Assembly: GCF_001541315.1 (NCBI RefSeq)
Contig: NZ_LMVK01000022.1
Span: 1-32,481, forward strand
DNA from: Agrobacterium tumefaciens str. B6
Lineage (GTDB): Bacteria; Pseudomonadota; Alphaproteobacteria; Rhizobiales; Rhizobiaceae
Direction of reading: 5' to 3'
Length of the DNA: 32,481 nucleotides
In this document: positions 1 to 6,919 of the stretch, piece after piece
Layout of the letters: each line of letters opens with the position of its first letter
How positions within the stretch are numbered: the first letter of the stretch is position 1
The notes under the pieces: model-generated
Databases searched by the model: none
What the model saw: the letters and a program-made list of their open reading frames with translations, nothing else
What the model was told of the DNA's origin: nothing
Made by a program: the position numbers and the translations under genes

Positions 1-113
1 AGCGCCTTCGCGTGCAATTGACGCAGCAGGGCCTCGATTTGGGCGATCATATGGGCGGGACCGGCTTCGTAATGAAGCTTGCTTAATGACTTTTGGTTCG
101 GAGTGTCGGCCAT
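1..113 (-). CDS. Partial unrecognised protein, N-terminal 37 codons
   Basis: An open frame begins at an ATG whose complement is 111-113 and runs off the left edge of the window. The visible residues start MADTPNQKSLSKL and continue with a stretch (HYEAGPAHMIAQIEALL) that looks like an amphipathic helix. A second in-frame ATG lies six bases upstream (117-119), and neither has a strong Shine-Dalgarno. I do not recognise the family. The gene is divergent from the LysR gene, with about 215 bases between the two starts, so it is a natural candidate target of that regulator. Composition and frame look coding, but only a fragment is visible. Confidence 0.4.
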   Translation of the reverse strand, partial: MADTPNQKSLSKLHYEAGPAHMIAQIEALLRQLHAKA

Positions 114-269
114 GACCATGGCTTCGAAACGTCAAACGGCGTCTGTATCAACCGAAACAGAAAGTCCTACCTAAGAAATGAGTTGAGTGAGGGTTCGAGG
201 TCGAACAAGTTGAAAGGGTCTGAGGCGAAACCCAATAGCTTAACGGCGAGCGGCGAACGAATTGATAAC

Positions 270-298
270 TTGACAATATTGCGCAGCCCATGTTGCAG
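270..298 (+). promoter_or_regulatory. Possible promoter of the LysR gene
   Basis: A perfect TTGACA at 270-275 is followed 17 bases later by TTGCAG at 293-298. The -35 element is good and the -10 is poor. The site lies 32 bases before the chosen LysR start, within the divergent intergenic region, where LysR-type autoregulation would be expected. Confidence 0.25.
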
Positions 299-329
299 TA
301 GCCGCATTTACTGGGGTGTGGAGTTGCTA

Positions 330-1229
330 ATGGCGGAACCTGAATCTGTTGAGATCCTGGACTTGATCTCCTTTATTCGGGTAGTCGAAACTGGTAGTAT
401 CGCAGGTGCGGCTAGCCGTTTAGGGATCGCTAAATCGATCGTCAGTCGCCGCGTCAGTCGCTTGGAGAATTTTCTAGGTGCAACGCTCCTCACACGTTCC
501 CAAAAGGGAACAACCCTCACAGATGTTGGCCGTGAGTATCATGTACGAGTAGCTTCCGGGTTGGCCGAATTAGAGTCCGCGCAGGAGATGGTTGTAAGGT
601 CGACGACTGAGGCATCTGGTCAGGTTAGAGTCTCGGTTCCCGTGGCTTTTGGAGAGTTCTGTCTCGCTCCGCTGCTGGCAGAGTTCGCCCTCCTCCATCC
701 ACGGATTCATTTCGATGTCCGCTTTGAAGACCGTCAGCCGGATCTTGTCGCCGAGGCGTATGACTTGGCGGTAAGGATCGGAAGCATCCCTGATTCCGTG
801 CTGATTACGAGAAAACTTGCAAAGGTCCGTTGGGCTGTCGTTGCCAGTCCATCCTATCTGGAAGCCAGAGGGCGCCCCTCGAAGCCCGCTGAACTGGCTG
901 CGCACAACGCCATACTTTACTCCTTCGATTCGGTAAGCTGGCGTTTTCATGGCCCCGACGGATGGGAACAAGTTCGCGTGAACTCGCAGTTTCGCACAGA
1001 CAATGGTCAAATGATGCTTGCCGCCGCGCGCGGCGGACTTGGTATTGTAGTACTGCCCCTCTTCATGATTCAAGAGTCGCTTGCCCGAGGTGATCTCGAA
1101 GTCGTAGTCCCCGGCTATAGTCACGCAGGAGCAGACTTGCACATATTGATGCCGCCAGCGCGCGCAGGCATCGCTAGAGTGCGCGCGCTGGTGAACTTCC
1201 TGTATGAGAAATTCGAACGTGAGGTGTGA
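330..1229 (+). CDS. LysR-type transcriptional regulator
   Basis: This 299-residue protein has the normal LysR length and layout. A winged helix-turn-helix lies at about residues 8-67 (FIRVVETGSIAGAASRLGI, then SRRVSRLENFLGATLLTR), followed by a periplasmic-binding-protein-like effector domain from about residue 92 to the end (QVRVSVPVAFGEFCLAPLL; LAVRIG; GLGIVVLPLFM). I chose the ATG at 330, preceded by a GGTGTGGAG-like site, because the open frame extends further upstream into sequence unlike a LysR N-terminus. The subgroup resembles regulators of divergently transcribed oxidoreductase or efflux genes, but the target cannot be told. Just 20 bases past the stop the sequence becomes a truncated cytochrome oxidase gene on the other strand, so its original downstream neighbour is lost. 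Confidence 0.9.
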   Translation: MAEPESVEILDLISFIRVVETGSIAGAASRLGIAKSIVSRRVSRLENFLGATLLTRSQKGTTLTDVGREYHVRVASGLAELESAQEMVVRSTTEASGQVRVSVPVAFGEFCLAPLLAEFALLHPRIHFDVRFEDRQPDLVAEAYDLAVRIGSIPDSVLITRKLAKVRWAVVASPSYLEARGRPSKPAELAAHNAILYSFDSVSWRFHGPDGWEQVRVNSQFRTDNGQMMLAAARGGLGIVVLPLFMIQESLARGDLEVVVPGYSHAGADLHILMPPARAGIARVRALVNFLYEKFEREV

Positions 1230-1249
1230 TGACTGCCGCTGGTCGAGCT

Positions 1250-1785
1250 GAATGGATGACGTCCGCCGCCTTCAGGGAAAACACGGTGCGTTGCCCGACC
1301 GGCAGACGCAGTTCGTTCGCTGTTTCGAAAGCAGCAATGCCGGAGGCCGGCGGATAGCGAATGCGCCACCAGAAGCGCTCACCGATTACTTCGATCGTCG
1401 CTTCCGCTGCCGTGGATCGGGACAACCAGGGCCGGATACCTGGCATCAGCCAGACGGTGTAGGTCAACAGGGCGAAGAGAATGACGACCGGAAAAGCCAC
1501 CCCGCCCCAAGCAATCAGGCGCCCCGCGTTTTCCTTCGACCACGGTTGAGCACGGCGACGTTCAGCGAGGAGGAGCAGGCCGGCGACAAAAATCCAGAGC
1601 AGCGCGCCGCCGATGACCATGACAAGGAACAGCTGAAAGATCGCCTCGGCTTCATCCCCTGCCGGCGCCAGGGCAGACTGTCTGCCGGAGCAACCCGAAA
1701 GGATCGTCAGGGCGATGATCCAAGCTGGGGCAAGAACCGTGTTTCCGGGCTGTTCGCGATCATATGGCATGACAGGCGCTCTCAT
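1250..1785 (-). pseudogene. Cytochrome c oxidase subunit II, truncated before CuA site
   Basis: The product has a lipoprotein-type signal (lipobox LSGC near residue 32), two membrane helices (about residues 49-73 and 89-113), and the start of the periplasmic cupredoxin domain (GERFWWRIRYP; ANELRLPVGQ; LKAADVIHS). In intact subunit II the VIHS motif continues into FW.P and later the Cys-x3-Cys copper-A ligands. Here homology stops at VIHS (about base 1250), and about 24 unrelated codons antisense to the LysR 3' end follow before a stop. The copper site is therefore absent and the protein cannot carry electrons to subunit I. ATG 1770 is an alternative start. No subunit I or III is present in the window. 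I read it as a 3'-truncated remnant left by rearrangement. Confidence 0.85.
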
Positions 1786-2145
1786 CGGTCAGCGAGACAG
1801 GAGCAAGCGGCTCGTTTCCACAGCGCAATGTTGCCGCCGCGGGTGACGGATGAGCCGCTGCGGCATCACACGGTTTTCTCTCTTCTGTTTGAAATGGTCT
1901 AACTTCCATCATCAAGCGAGGTTCCTGAGGCTCGCTTCCCTCCCAAAGGATGACAAAGGCTCTGATTCTGCATCTCTGCCATCTGGAAGAGCTGCCCGAT
2001 GCGTTGAAACGGCCTTGTCAGGAACTTTAGGCGCCGGAGCTGGTTCGATGATTTCAGCGTGACGATCCGGTCAGGCTCGGTTCGTCGCAGTGATGCGACA
2101 GGCCGAAGAAATCTCTGCCAGGAGCAGACTGTAACGGAGGTTCAA
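1786..2145. other. Intergenic region, 360 bases, with an EcfG-like promoter
   Basis: No convincing gene lies between the coxB remnant and the lipoprotein gene. A 26-codon open frame beginning at about 1950 (MTKALILHLCHLEELPDAL) has no family I know and no good ribosome site. The supported element is the stress-type promoter at 2021-2045. Confidence 0.5.
2021..2045 (+). promoter_or_regulatory. EcfG-type (general stress sigma factor) promoter
   Basis: GGAAC at 2021-2025 is followed after 17 bases by GTT at 2043-2045 (GGTT if counted as N16). This matches the alphaproteobacterial EcfG consensus GGAAC-N16/17-(C)GTT. It lies about 100 bases before the lipoprotein start. Three more sites with identical spacing occur within the next 4.2 kb. 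Confidence 0.55.
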
Positions 2146-2397
2146 ATGAACAAGTTTCTCATCGTCGGATGTGTAGGACTGTGTCTGACAGCATGCACAT
2201 CGACAGAAAAGGGTGCCGGGATAGGCGCTGCAACAGGCGCCGTCGTTGGCGGTGTAGCCACCGGCAATGTTCGCGGTGCCGCGGTTGGTGCCGCCGTTGG
2301 TGGCGTATCCGGCGCCTTGATCGGAAACGTGGCAGGACAGCCCGGCCGTTGTTATTATCGTGATACGGAGGGAAACCGCTACGTTGACCGATGCTGA
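2146..2397 (+). CDS. Small glycine-zipper lipoprotein
   Basis: This 83-residue protein starts at an ATG with a clear AACGGAGG ribosome site six bases upstream. A signal peptide ends in a lipobox (LTAC, lipidated Cys17). A glycine-zipper segment follows at about residues 24-65, with repeated G-x3-G spacing (GAGIGAATGAVVGGV; GAAVGAAVGG), and then a short tail with YYRD and a final Cys. Glycine-zipper outer-membrane lipoproteins of this kind are common in rhizobia and are often envelope-stress or osmotic-stress genes; their molecular role is unclear. The EcfG-type site upstream supports stress induction. It is monocistronic as far as can be seen. Confidence 0.85.
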   Translation: MNKFLIVGCVGLCLTACTSTEKGAGIGAATGAVVGGVATGNVRGAAVGAAVGGVSGALIGNVAGQPGRCYYRDTEGNRYVDRC

Positions 2398-2880
2398 GCT
2401 TTCCAGACTTCATCGCTGAACATGCCCGATCGCCGGCGGTGACGCCACGTCATCCCCACGGTCATGCGCCGTCTCGTATGACCGTTGACCGGTGGCGCTC
2501 GGCCTCCTGCCGATTGACATGATCGGAAGGCGAATAGGGCAGGGGTGAAGATGGCCCATTATCACCTTATGCTCTATCAAATGATCATGTGAAACAGGGT
2601 CGATCATCATATTTGAGGGGCCAGAATGACCCCTGCACGAAGAAGGGACGGCGCCTGCGCCACGCAGCGCCGCTGTCGACCAAAGGGCCCAGACATGGTA
2701 CGCTCAAAGACCTACCGGGCCCTGGGCCACGGCATGTTGACAATCAATCGGGCATGATCAGCGCTGACATACGGCCTTCCTCCAGAGCTGACGCCTCCAA
2801 ACGTGCTACGATATTCTGTCATCTGTCCGACGACCAGACACCGCCGCACGGTCTTGATTTGCACAACTCAGGGGACCTGC
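2398..2880. other. Intergenic region, 483 bases, no confident gene
   Basis: I find no gene here. Long open frames overlap DUF4126 in other frames and look like shadows. An inverted pair GGCCCAG ... CTGGGCC (about 2687 and 2721), with a loop of roughly 30 bases, could fold but has no following T tract. No EcfG-like site precedes the DUF4126 gene. Confidence 0.4.
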
Positions 2881-3342
2881 ATGCTCATTCTTCTCTCAAT
2901 TCTGATAGGAATCGTCGCCGGTCTACGCGCCATGACCGCTCCCGCCGCAGTTGCCTGGGGCGCTTATCTCGGATGGTTCGACATCTCTCAAAGCAGCCTC
3001 TCCTTCATGGGTTCGCTCTGGGCTGTGACGATTCTTACCGGGCTTGCCATCGTCGAGCTCATCACCGACCAGCTTCCCAGCACGCCTTCACGCAAACTGC
3101 CCACGCAGTTAGGAGCACGCATCGCGACGGGCGCTCTCAGCGGTGCGACGATCGCCGCAACTGACGGCATGGTGGTGGTTGGCTTCCTCGGGGGTATCAT
3201 CGGCGCTACAGTTGGAACCTTTGGCGGTGCGGCTGGTCGCGCCTATCTCGCTAACCGGTTCGGCCGTGACCTCCCCGCCGCCCTGGTAGAAGATTTCGTC
3301 GCCATCGCACTCGCACTGCTCACCGCGGCGGCCGTGTCATGA
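2881..3342 (+). CDS. DUF4126 family membrane protein
   Basis: This is a 153-residue hydrophobic protein with about four membrane segments, glycine-rich in its second half (GFLGGIIGATVGTFGGAAGR) and ending in an aliphatic helix. Family members are small uncharacterised integral membrane proteins. I took the ATG at 2881, with an AGGGGAC site six bases upstream; the longer frame from 2803 adds an Arg/Thr-rich stretch unlike the family. Its last codons overlap the next gene by ATGA (start 3339, stop 3340-3342), so the two are translationally coupled. The pairing suggests a joint function between a small membrane protein and a flavin disulfide reductase, but this is inference. Confidence 0.8.
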   Translation: MLILLSILIGIVAGLRAMTAPAAVAWGAYLGWFDISQSSLSFMGSLWAVTILTGLAIVELITDQLPSTPSRKLPTQLGARIATGALSGATIAATDGMVVVGFLGGIIGATVGTFGGAAGRAYLANRFGRDLPAALVEDFVAIALALLTAAAVS

Positions 3343-4700
3343 GAGAGTACGACGCGATCTTCATCGGGGCAGGACAGGCCGGACCGTTCCTCGCCGCCCG
3401 CATGGCCGCGATGGGCCGCAAGGTAGTCCTGATCGAACGGAAATTTCTTGGCGGAACCTGCGTAAACGCCGGGTGCATGCCGACAAAGGCGCTGGTTGCC
3501 AGTGCCAAGGCCGCCGAGGTCGCACGGCGCGCATCGGAATTCGGCGTCAAGATTGGTGGCGAGCCGATCATGGACATGTCAACCGTGGCAGCCCGCGCCA
3601 GGAAGGTGACCCTTGACGCGAGAAGCGGTCTGGCGGCGTGGTTCGACAGCCTCGAGACGATGGATGTGGTCTATGGCCACGCCAAATTCGTCGCCGCGAA
3701 GGCGGTGTCCGTGGAAGGGAAACATTACACCGCCCCGCAAATCTTTATCAATGTCGGCGCGCGGCCGCATATCCCCGATGTTCCGGGCCTCACCGACGTG
3801 CCTTATCTTACTAGCACTTCGATGATCGCACTCGAGGCATTGCCGAAGCATCTGGTCATTCTCGGTGGCAGTTATATTGGATTGGAATTCGCCCAGATGT
3901 ATCGGCGCTTCGGCGCGAAGGTCACTGTCGTCGAGCGCGGGCAGCATCTGGCGGCTCGGGAGGACACGGATATCTCGCAAGCCATCGCAGGCATCCTGAC
4001 CAGGGATGGCATCAGCGTTCTTCGGGGCCACAATTTGCTGTCCGTCGCCAGAGACGGCGCAGACGTGGTCGTGCGGACTGATCAGGGCGAAGTTCGTGGC
4101 AGCCATGTCCTAGTCGCCGTCGGGCGCCAGCCGAATACCGGCGATCTGGGGCTCGATCTTGCAGGCGTTGAGACCGATCGGCGCGGCTTCATCACGGTGG
4201 ATGAGCGTCTGCAGACGACTGTCGACGGTGTTTGGGCACTTGGCGACTGCAATGGGCGAGGAGCCTTCACCCACACATCCTACAATGATTTCGAGATCGT
4301 AGCGGCGAACCTCCTCGACGGCGGCGACCGCAAGGTGACTGACCGCATTCCCAGCTATGGCCTTTACATCGATCCACCGCTGGGACGTGTTGGCATGACG
4401 GAGCGCCAGGCGAAGGAGGCCGGACACAGGATCAAGGTCTCGACCCGTCCCATGAGCCGTGTCGGCCGCGCCATCGAGAAGGGCGAGACGCTCGGCCTCC
4501 TGAAACTCGTCGCCGATGCCGACACCGACCAGGTGCTCGGCGCCGCCTTTCTCGGGGTCGGTGGTGACGAGGCGGTCTACGGTGTTCTCGACGCCATGAA
4601 CCTCGGGGCCACAACCGAAAAACTCAGATGGGCCGTACCGATCCATCCGACCGTCGGCGAATTGGTGCCGACACTGATTAGCGATCTCAAACAAGCCTGA
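3339..4700 (+). CDS. FAD-dependent pyridine nucleotide-disulfide oxidoreductase (MerA/Lpd-like)
   Basis: The 453-residue protein is a class I flavoprotein disulfide reductase. It has an N-terminal FAD-binding GAGQAG at residues 10-15, the redox-active pair C41-VNAG-C46, a central NAD(P)-binding GGSYIGLEFA, the second FAD motif GVWALGDCNGRGAFTH, and a C-terminal dimerisation domain with HPTVGE supplying the catalytic His-Glu dyad. It is often annotated as mercuric reductase, but it lacks the N-terminal metal-binding domain and the C-terminal vicinal cysteines of MerA, and no mer genes are nearby. The natural disulfide substrate is unknown. It overlaps DUF4126 by 4 bases. Length is normal and no defect is visible. 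Confidence 0.88.
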   Translation: MREYDAIFIGAGQAGPFLAARMAAMGRKVVLIERKFLGGTCVNAGCMPTKALVASAKAAEVARRASEFGVKIGGEPIMDMSTVAARARKVTLDARSGLAAWFDSLETMDVVYGHAKFVAAKAVSVEGKHYTAPQIFINVGARPHIPDVPGLTDVPYLTSTSMIALEALPKHLVILGGSYIGLEFAQMYRRFGAKVTVVERGQHLAAREDTDISQAIAGILTRDGISVLRGHNLLSVARDGADVVVRTDQGEVRGSHVLVAVGRQPNTGDLGLDLAGVETDRRGFITVDERLQTTVDGVWALGDCNGRGAFTHTSYNDFEIVAANLLDGGDRKVTDRIPSYGLYIDPPLGRVGMTERQAKEAGHRIKVSTRPMSRVGRAIEKGETLGLLKLVADADTDQVLGAAFLGVGGDEAVYGVLDAMNLGATTEKLRWAVPIHPTVGELVPTLISDLKQA

Positions 4701-5121
4701 CGTTCAGTATTGAAACCGCCCGCTCCACCATTCCCACCAAGGCTTCGCCTCTGCCAGCTTTGATGATCTTATGCGGGTCAATATGCAGATGGAGATCCGT
4801 TATGTGCTACAAAAGGTGAAGCGGACCAGCGGCGGGCCATTGACCAAGCTATCAGCTCGTCAGCACCCCTGGCCGAACGACACGATGTCGGACGTGCGGG
4901 TTATGGTGCGCTTTATCGGTTGGCAGAGGACAACTTTCGGCTGGACGTGGCCTTTCGCGGCTGCCCGAGCGCTTCTGACGGCTATCGCCGAGAGACGTGA
5001 CCTGTCGCGGTATGTCCTCCGCTGCTGCCGCCCCGCCGAACCCGGCGATAGGTCCGGTGGGGGCTTTGGTCATCGGAAATCAACCATGTCCCCACCACTT
5101 CTTGCAGGGATGTCTTGCCTG
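4701..5121. other. Intergenic region, 421 bases, possible coding remnant
   Basis: No confident gene is present. One plus-strand frame stays open from about 4767 to a stop at 4998-5000 (77 codons) without an ATG, and reads protein-like (EADQRRAIDQAISSS; GYGALYRLAEDNFRLDVAF). A competing frame begins ATGTGCTAC at about 4802 and stops after five codons. I do not recognise the sequence. It may be an old remnant or chance. Confidence 0.25.
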
Positions 5122-5510
5122 TCATTTTTCTTGGTCCTCGGCGACTTTGAGGTGATGCTGAAGGGCCGGAAGGGTTTTGGCAGCCCACGATTTCAGTGCC
5201 GGGTTTTCTCCGCCCTCGGAGTAACGCTTGAAAAGGTCGACGGCGTCTTCATGGACCGAGACCTGATCTTCCTTGTATTGTTCGACGAATTCCGCGCTCT
5301 CCAGCTTTTTCAGGTTATCGAGCATCGTGGTGCGCGGAGCTGGTCGTGGCGCCCAGCGTCGCTTTCACCTGACCGCTTTCAATGAGTTGCTTCAACTCGG
5401 TGCTGGTCTTTTGGTGGTCCGTGATCATCTGCTGTGCAAAGGGCTTGATGGCCTCGTTGCCGCGCGCCAGGGCGAGCTTACTGTCAAAAACTTCTTCATA
5501 TTTTTCTCTT
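5122..5510 (-). pseudogene. DUF4142 family protein, internal deletion plus frameshift
   Basis: DUF4142 proteins are exported four-helix-bundle proteins of about 170-190 residues, frequent in rhizobia. Here two frames carry the family. Bases about 5509-5335 encode FDSKLALARGNEAIKPFAQQ and onward to QVKATL. After a one-base shift near 5325-5335, the frame MLDNLKKLESAEFVEQYKED continues to LKVAEDQEK and a stop at 5122-5124. At the 5' end an ATG AAG AAG TTT TTG (MKKFL), typical of a signal peptide start, lies out of frame only a few codons before the helix region, so the signal peptide and first helix seem to have been deleted. The remaining 67-codon frame has its own ATG but encodes only the C-terminal half. 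Confidence 0.8.
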
Positions 5511-5526
5511 GAGTTTGACGGGTCCT

Positions 5527-5551
5527 AACTGCAGGCAGGTCAAGATGTTCC
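5527..5551 (-). promoter_or_regulatory. EcfG-type promoter of the DUF4142 remnant
   Basis: On the minus strand GGAAC (5551-5547) is followed by 17 bases and GTT (5529-5527). The spacing is identical to the three other sites in this region. It sits just upstream of the probable original MKKFL start, so the promoter appears to have survived the decay of the gene. Confidence 0.5.
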
Positions 5552-5621
5552 TGCAACGCGTATAGAGCGAATAATCAAAAAGAACCGAAATACGTGGTAA
5601 TCTCAGCGAAGGACGAAGACA

Positions 5622-5775
5622 GACCGCCAAACGGATAAGGTCTACAAGGTTGGCAAGCCAGTTATCGCCACTGCCCATCGCCTGTCGACCATCTTCAGCA
5701 TGGACCGTATCATAATTCTCGATTGTGATCGCGTGATCGAGGGAGGTCTGCTGAAGGAACTTATTGAAAAAATGG
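5622..5775 (+). pseudogene. ABC exporter ATPase, C-terminal remnant
   Basis: In the frame of the ATG at 5700 the sequence reads KPVIATAHRLSTIFSMDRII and then ILDCDRVIEGGLLKELIEKM. This is the H-loop region (AHRLSTI, switch histidine) and the following strands (DRIIILD.G.VIE.G...EL) of ABC exporter nucleotide-binding domains. Walker A, the signature motif and Walker B are all missing, as is the transmembrane domain, so only about 50 residues of a roughly 600-residue protein are left. The frame stays open downstream to 6107, but that part does not resemble a transporter and is antisense to the DUF6894 gene. It is a short relic. Confidence 0.75.
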
Positions 5776-5881
5776 AATTTTCTCGAAGCTGCGATGGCAG
5801 CAGGCGAAGGGATTCATTCCTGACGACATCGTTTGACGCGACCTTGCCTGGACATAGACATTCAGAAGAGGACACCCTTGC

Positions 5882-6118
5882 TCACTCAAACCGTACAACG
5901 GATCTCAGCGGGATTTTTGCGATCAGGACGCCGTCGCCTCTGACAACCTCGAACACGGCGCCATCTACAACTTCATTCTTGAGAATCTTCTCTGCCAGCA
6001 TTTCGCGAGCGGCTTGCGTAGCCTCGACACAGGCTCGCTCGTCGTTTGAAAGTATTGCACCTTCCCCATCCACAGAGAGGCCTTCTGCGTCTCGGAAGTG
6101 GAAGTAATACCGTGGCAT
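5882..6118 (-). CDS. DUF6894 family small protein
   Basis: The 78-residue protein begins MPRYYFHFRDAEG, the hallmark start of the DUF6894 family, and has the conserved acidic-Gly segment (SVDGEGAILSNDERA), an Ala-rich helix (EATQAAREMLAEKIL) and a C-terminal strand pair. These are short soluble proteins, abundant and often multicopy in Rhizobiales, with unknown function. Upstream on the same strand lies an EcfG-type promoter 34 bases before the start codon, supporting expression in the general stress response. The gene is complete and divergent from the receiver-domain gene. Confidence 0.85.
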   Translation of the reverse strand: MPRYYFHFRDAEGLSVDGEGAILSNDERACVEATQAAREMLAEKILKNEVVDGAVFEVVRGDGVLIAKIPLRSVVRFE

Positions 6119-6151
6119 TGGGTACTTTCCCGTTTTTTATGAATTTTATTC

Positions 6152-6176
6152 AACCACCTCCCAGGATGTTGGTTCC
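6152..6176 (-). promoter_or_regulatory. EcfG-type promoter of the DUF6894 gene
   Basis: The minus strand reads GGAAC (6176-6172), 17 bases, then GTT (6154-6152), preceded by a further G so that N16-GGTT also fits. The -10 element lies 34 bases before the start codon, leaving a short leader. The position and near-consensus match make this the most convincing of the four stress-type sites. Confidence 0.6.
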
Positions 6177-6230
6177 GTCAAAAATTACGAAAATAATGGT
6201 ACCCCTGAAAGCCCGATCAGGATTTCATCG

Positions 6231-6255
6231 GGAACCGCTGGGCCGCAGCGCGGTT
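6231..6255 (+). promoter_or_regulatory. EcfG-type promoter of the receiver-domain gene
   Basis: GGAAC at 6231-6235, 17 bases, and GTT at 6253-6255 (GGTT as N16). It lies back to back with the minus-strand site at 6152-6176, and about 137 bases before the GTG start of the receiver gene. Confidence 0.5.
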
Positions 6256-6391
6256 CTGCTGCGGGGATATAGACAGCCATTGTATTTTGCTGGCCTTTCA
6301 ATCCGGAAGCTGAGCGCGTAGCGCAAGGGTCGATGTCGACTGCTGGTTGCGTGGGGTGCCGCAGGCGCGATGACAAATCGAGGACATTCTT

Positions 6392-6757
6392 GTGCTACGC
6401 GTTTTTAGGGGCAAGAGGCTGATGGTTGTAGAGCAGCGGGCGCTGTTGACGGCAAGATGTCGCGTGCAGATCATTGCCGCTGGAGCAACTATTGTGGGCC
6501 CTGTCTCTTCTGTTAGCCAGGTCTCGCAGACATTGGAAGCCGGTGAGGTCGATGCCGCAATCATCGATGCCGAAGTCGATGAAGAAACCATGATGCACCT
6601 GGCCATGCTTCTCGACGCGATGAAGGTGCCTTTTGTTTTTGCTTCCGTCCAGAGGGGGGATTCGGCTGGCTACGTCTTGAGTGACGACATGAAGCAACTT
6701 CGAAAAATAGCCGATGCGCTCTTTGGTCGGCCTGGTCCGTCGTCCACTCTTCACTGA
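6392..6757 (+). CDS. Single-domain response regulator receiver protein
   Basis: The 121-residue protein is a CheY-like receiver domain without an output domain. Strand one is RLMVVEQ, the probable phosphoacceptor is the Asp in AAIIDAEVDE (about residue 58), and the later strand PFVFASVQRG carries the usual Ser at the Thr/Ser switch position. The first acidic patch, normally two or more acidic residues, is reduced to Glu-Gln, which may weaken magnesium binding. GTG at 6392 is taken as start because GAGGA lies seven bases upstream; ATG 6422 would remove the first strand. Similar stand-alone receivers act in alphaproteobacterial general-stress phosphorelays or as phosphate sinks. The upstream EcfG-type site fits that role. 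Confidence 0.75.
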   Translation: MLRVFRGKRLMVVEQRALLTARCRVQIIAAGATIVGPVSSVSQVSQTLEAGEVDAAIIDAEVDEETMMHLAMLLDAMKVPFVFASVQRGDSAGYVLSDDMKQLRKIADALFGRPGPSSTLH

Positions 6758-6919
6758 TCATTATTCGGATCGTTGACGCGTGTGTCTCCAACTGATGGGG
6801 GCCATCAAGGCCTTGTACGCCAAATTCGCGCAGCACCACCCGCCTCATTGTCGAAAAAAGCTCGATATCGATGGGAGATGTGTCGTCGATTGCCGGAGAC
6901 ACCGTTGTCGCCACCCCGT

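Noticed and set aside
93..329. N-terminal extension of the LysR frame back to 93
   Set aside because: The extra 79 residues have no LysR similarity, lie over a divergent gene start, and the internal ATG 330 has a ribosome site and gives the normal family length.
1252..1902. Plus-strand frame over the coxB remnant
   Set aside because: The minus strand encodes clear subunit II sequence; the plus frame is composition-driven.
2589..3164. 191-codon plus frame before and over DUF4126
   Set aside because: Rich in Arg, His and Ser and out of frame with DUF4126, which has clear membrane helices and its own ribosome site.
3339..4700. Mercury-resistance (merA) interpretation of the flavoenzyme
   Set aside because: It lacks the N-terminal heavy-metal domain and the C-terminal cysteine pair, and no merR, merT or merP is nearby.
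4771..5385. 204-codon plus frame spanning the DUF4142 remnant
   Set aside because: Its second half is antisense to recognisable DUF4142 sequence, and its first half has no family signal.
6561..6914. Minus-strand 117-codon frame (MATTVSPAIDDTS...) behind the receiver gene
   Set aside because: It overlaps the receiver gene by about 200 bases, has no good ribosome site and no family I recognise; the N-terminal 50 residues look mildly coding-like but not enough to call.
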